64,000 nt of DNA, taken from positions 124,001 through 188,000 of the forward strand of contig JABFRR010000007.1 in NCBI GenBank assembly GCA_013141065.1, read 5' to 3'. Under the pieces are notes generated by a model that saw nothing but the letters and a program-made list of their open reading frames with translations, did no database searches and was not told where the DNA came from. This DNA is from Bacteriovoracaceae bacterium (lineage in GTDB: Bacteria > Bdellovibrionota > Bacteriovoracia > Bacteriovoracales > Bacteriovoracaceae). Shown piece after piece: positions 63,906 through 64,000 of this stretch (its first letter is position 1; every line of letters begins with the position of its first letter). Position numbers and translations under genes: made by a program.

Positions 63906-64000
63906 GATGGGTAATTTCCTTTTTAAGTGTCACAAGTTTATTATCGAGCAATCTTGTATTGCCTAGTTTAAAAGCTCCAATTATAACGAGTTCTGATGTG
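63892..64000 (-). CDS. panC: Pantothenate synthetase PanC, C-terminal end (partial)
   Basis: The frame is open to the window edge. The last residues read KLGNTRLLDNKLV, then end with a charged tail. This matches the PanC C-terminus (lg-x-x-RLIDN-x-x-v). PanC joins pantoate and beta-alanine. The stop TGA (63892-63894) overlaps the hflX start region, so the two are translationally linked. Confidence 0.65.
   Translation of the reverse strand, partial: TSELVIIGAFKLGNTRLLDNKLVTLKKEITHHDGQ

Noticed and set aside
1..64000. CRISPR array, additional tRNA or rRNA genes
   Set aside because: I saw no regularly spaced repeats, and only the tmRNA has a tRNA-like T arm and CCA end.

Overview
The window is AT-rich Gram-negative chromosome. 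The best fit is a predatory-type bacterium of the Bdellovibrionota (Bacteriovorax/Peredibacter-like). Reasons: a TIGR02147-type regulator (50808), a family known mainly from Bdellovibrio and Fibrobacter; complete lipid A and outer-membrane assembly genes in the order prfB, lolC/E-like, lolD, bamA, skp, lpxD, fabZ, lpxA, oxidoreductase, lpxB, lpxK; and many secreted or beta-barrel proteins without close named relatives. The assignment is inference from gene content, not from a marker-gene search.

Layout. 1-6237: a truncated outer-membrane peptidase/propeller/barrel gene, a DUF1232 protein, a PAS histidine kinase and a PepF-type oligopeptidase. 6238-6613: tmRNA (ssrA). 6614-19151: a genomic island next to the tmRNA 3' end. 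It starts with a tyrosine recombinase and an ECF sigma/anti-sigma pair and carries an arsenic methylation and arsenosugar cluster: VTT-disulfide reductase fusion, DoxX-like, PiT, ArsS, ArsM, two nucleotide-sugar/glycosyl transferases and an aquaporin. A weak copy of the tmRNA 3' end lies at 19015-19101. 19152-20907: an IS66-family element. 20908-27099: a decayed radical SAM gene and lipid-related genes (two desaturases, PAP2, Lnb-like). 27100-46069: housekeeping core (coaE, mazG, ybeY, prfB with its programmed frameshift, lol, bam, lpx, rpsA). 46113-47699: a Tn5-like IS4-family element sitting exactly in the rpsA terminator hairpin. 47938-49695: a second IS66 copy that splits a lipoprotein gene and leaves a perfect 8-bp target duplication. 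50337-55017: small regulators and enzymes. 55094-62452: an operon with a transporter, an acyltransferase and three LuxE/LuxC/ligase proteins. 62492-64000: a small membrane protein, hflX and the end of panC.

How the parts work together. The island likely handles arsenic by uptake/export through the aquaporin, methylation by ArsM, conversion to an arsenosugar by ArsS, and glycosyl transfer. Its regulation appears to run through an ECF sigma factor rather than ArsR. The lpx block makes lipid A, Lol carries lipoproteins and Bam inserts barrels. The LuxC/LuxE operon is predicted to activate and reduce an acyl chain to an aldehyde, but no luciferase genes lie nearby. It is the most unusual metabolic system in the window.

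Caution. Several genes are broken by single-base changes in homopolymers (arsS, a desaturase, both IS66 copies). Genuine decay and base-calling errors cannot be told apart from the sequence alone.
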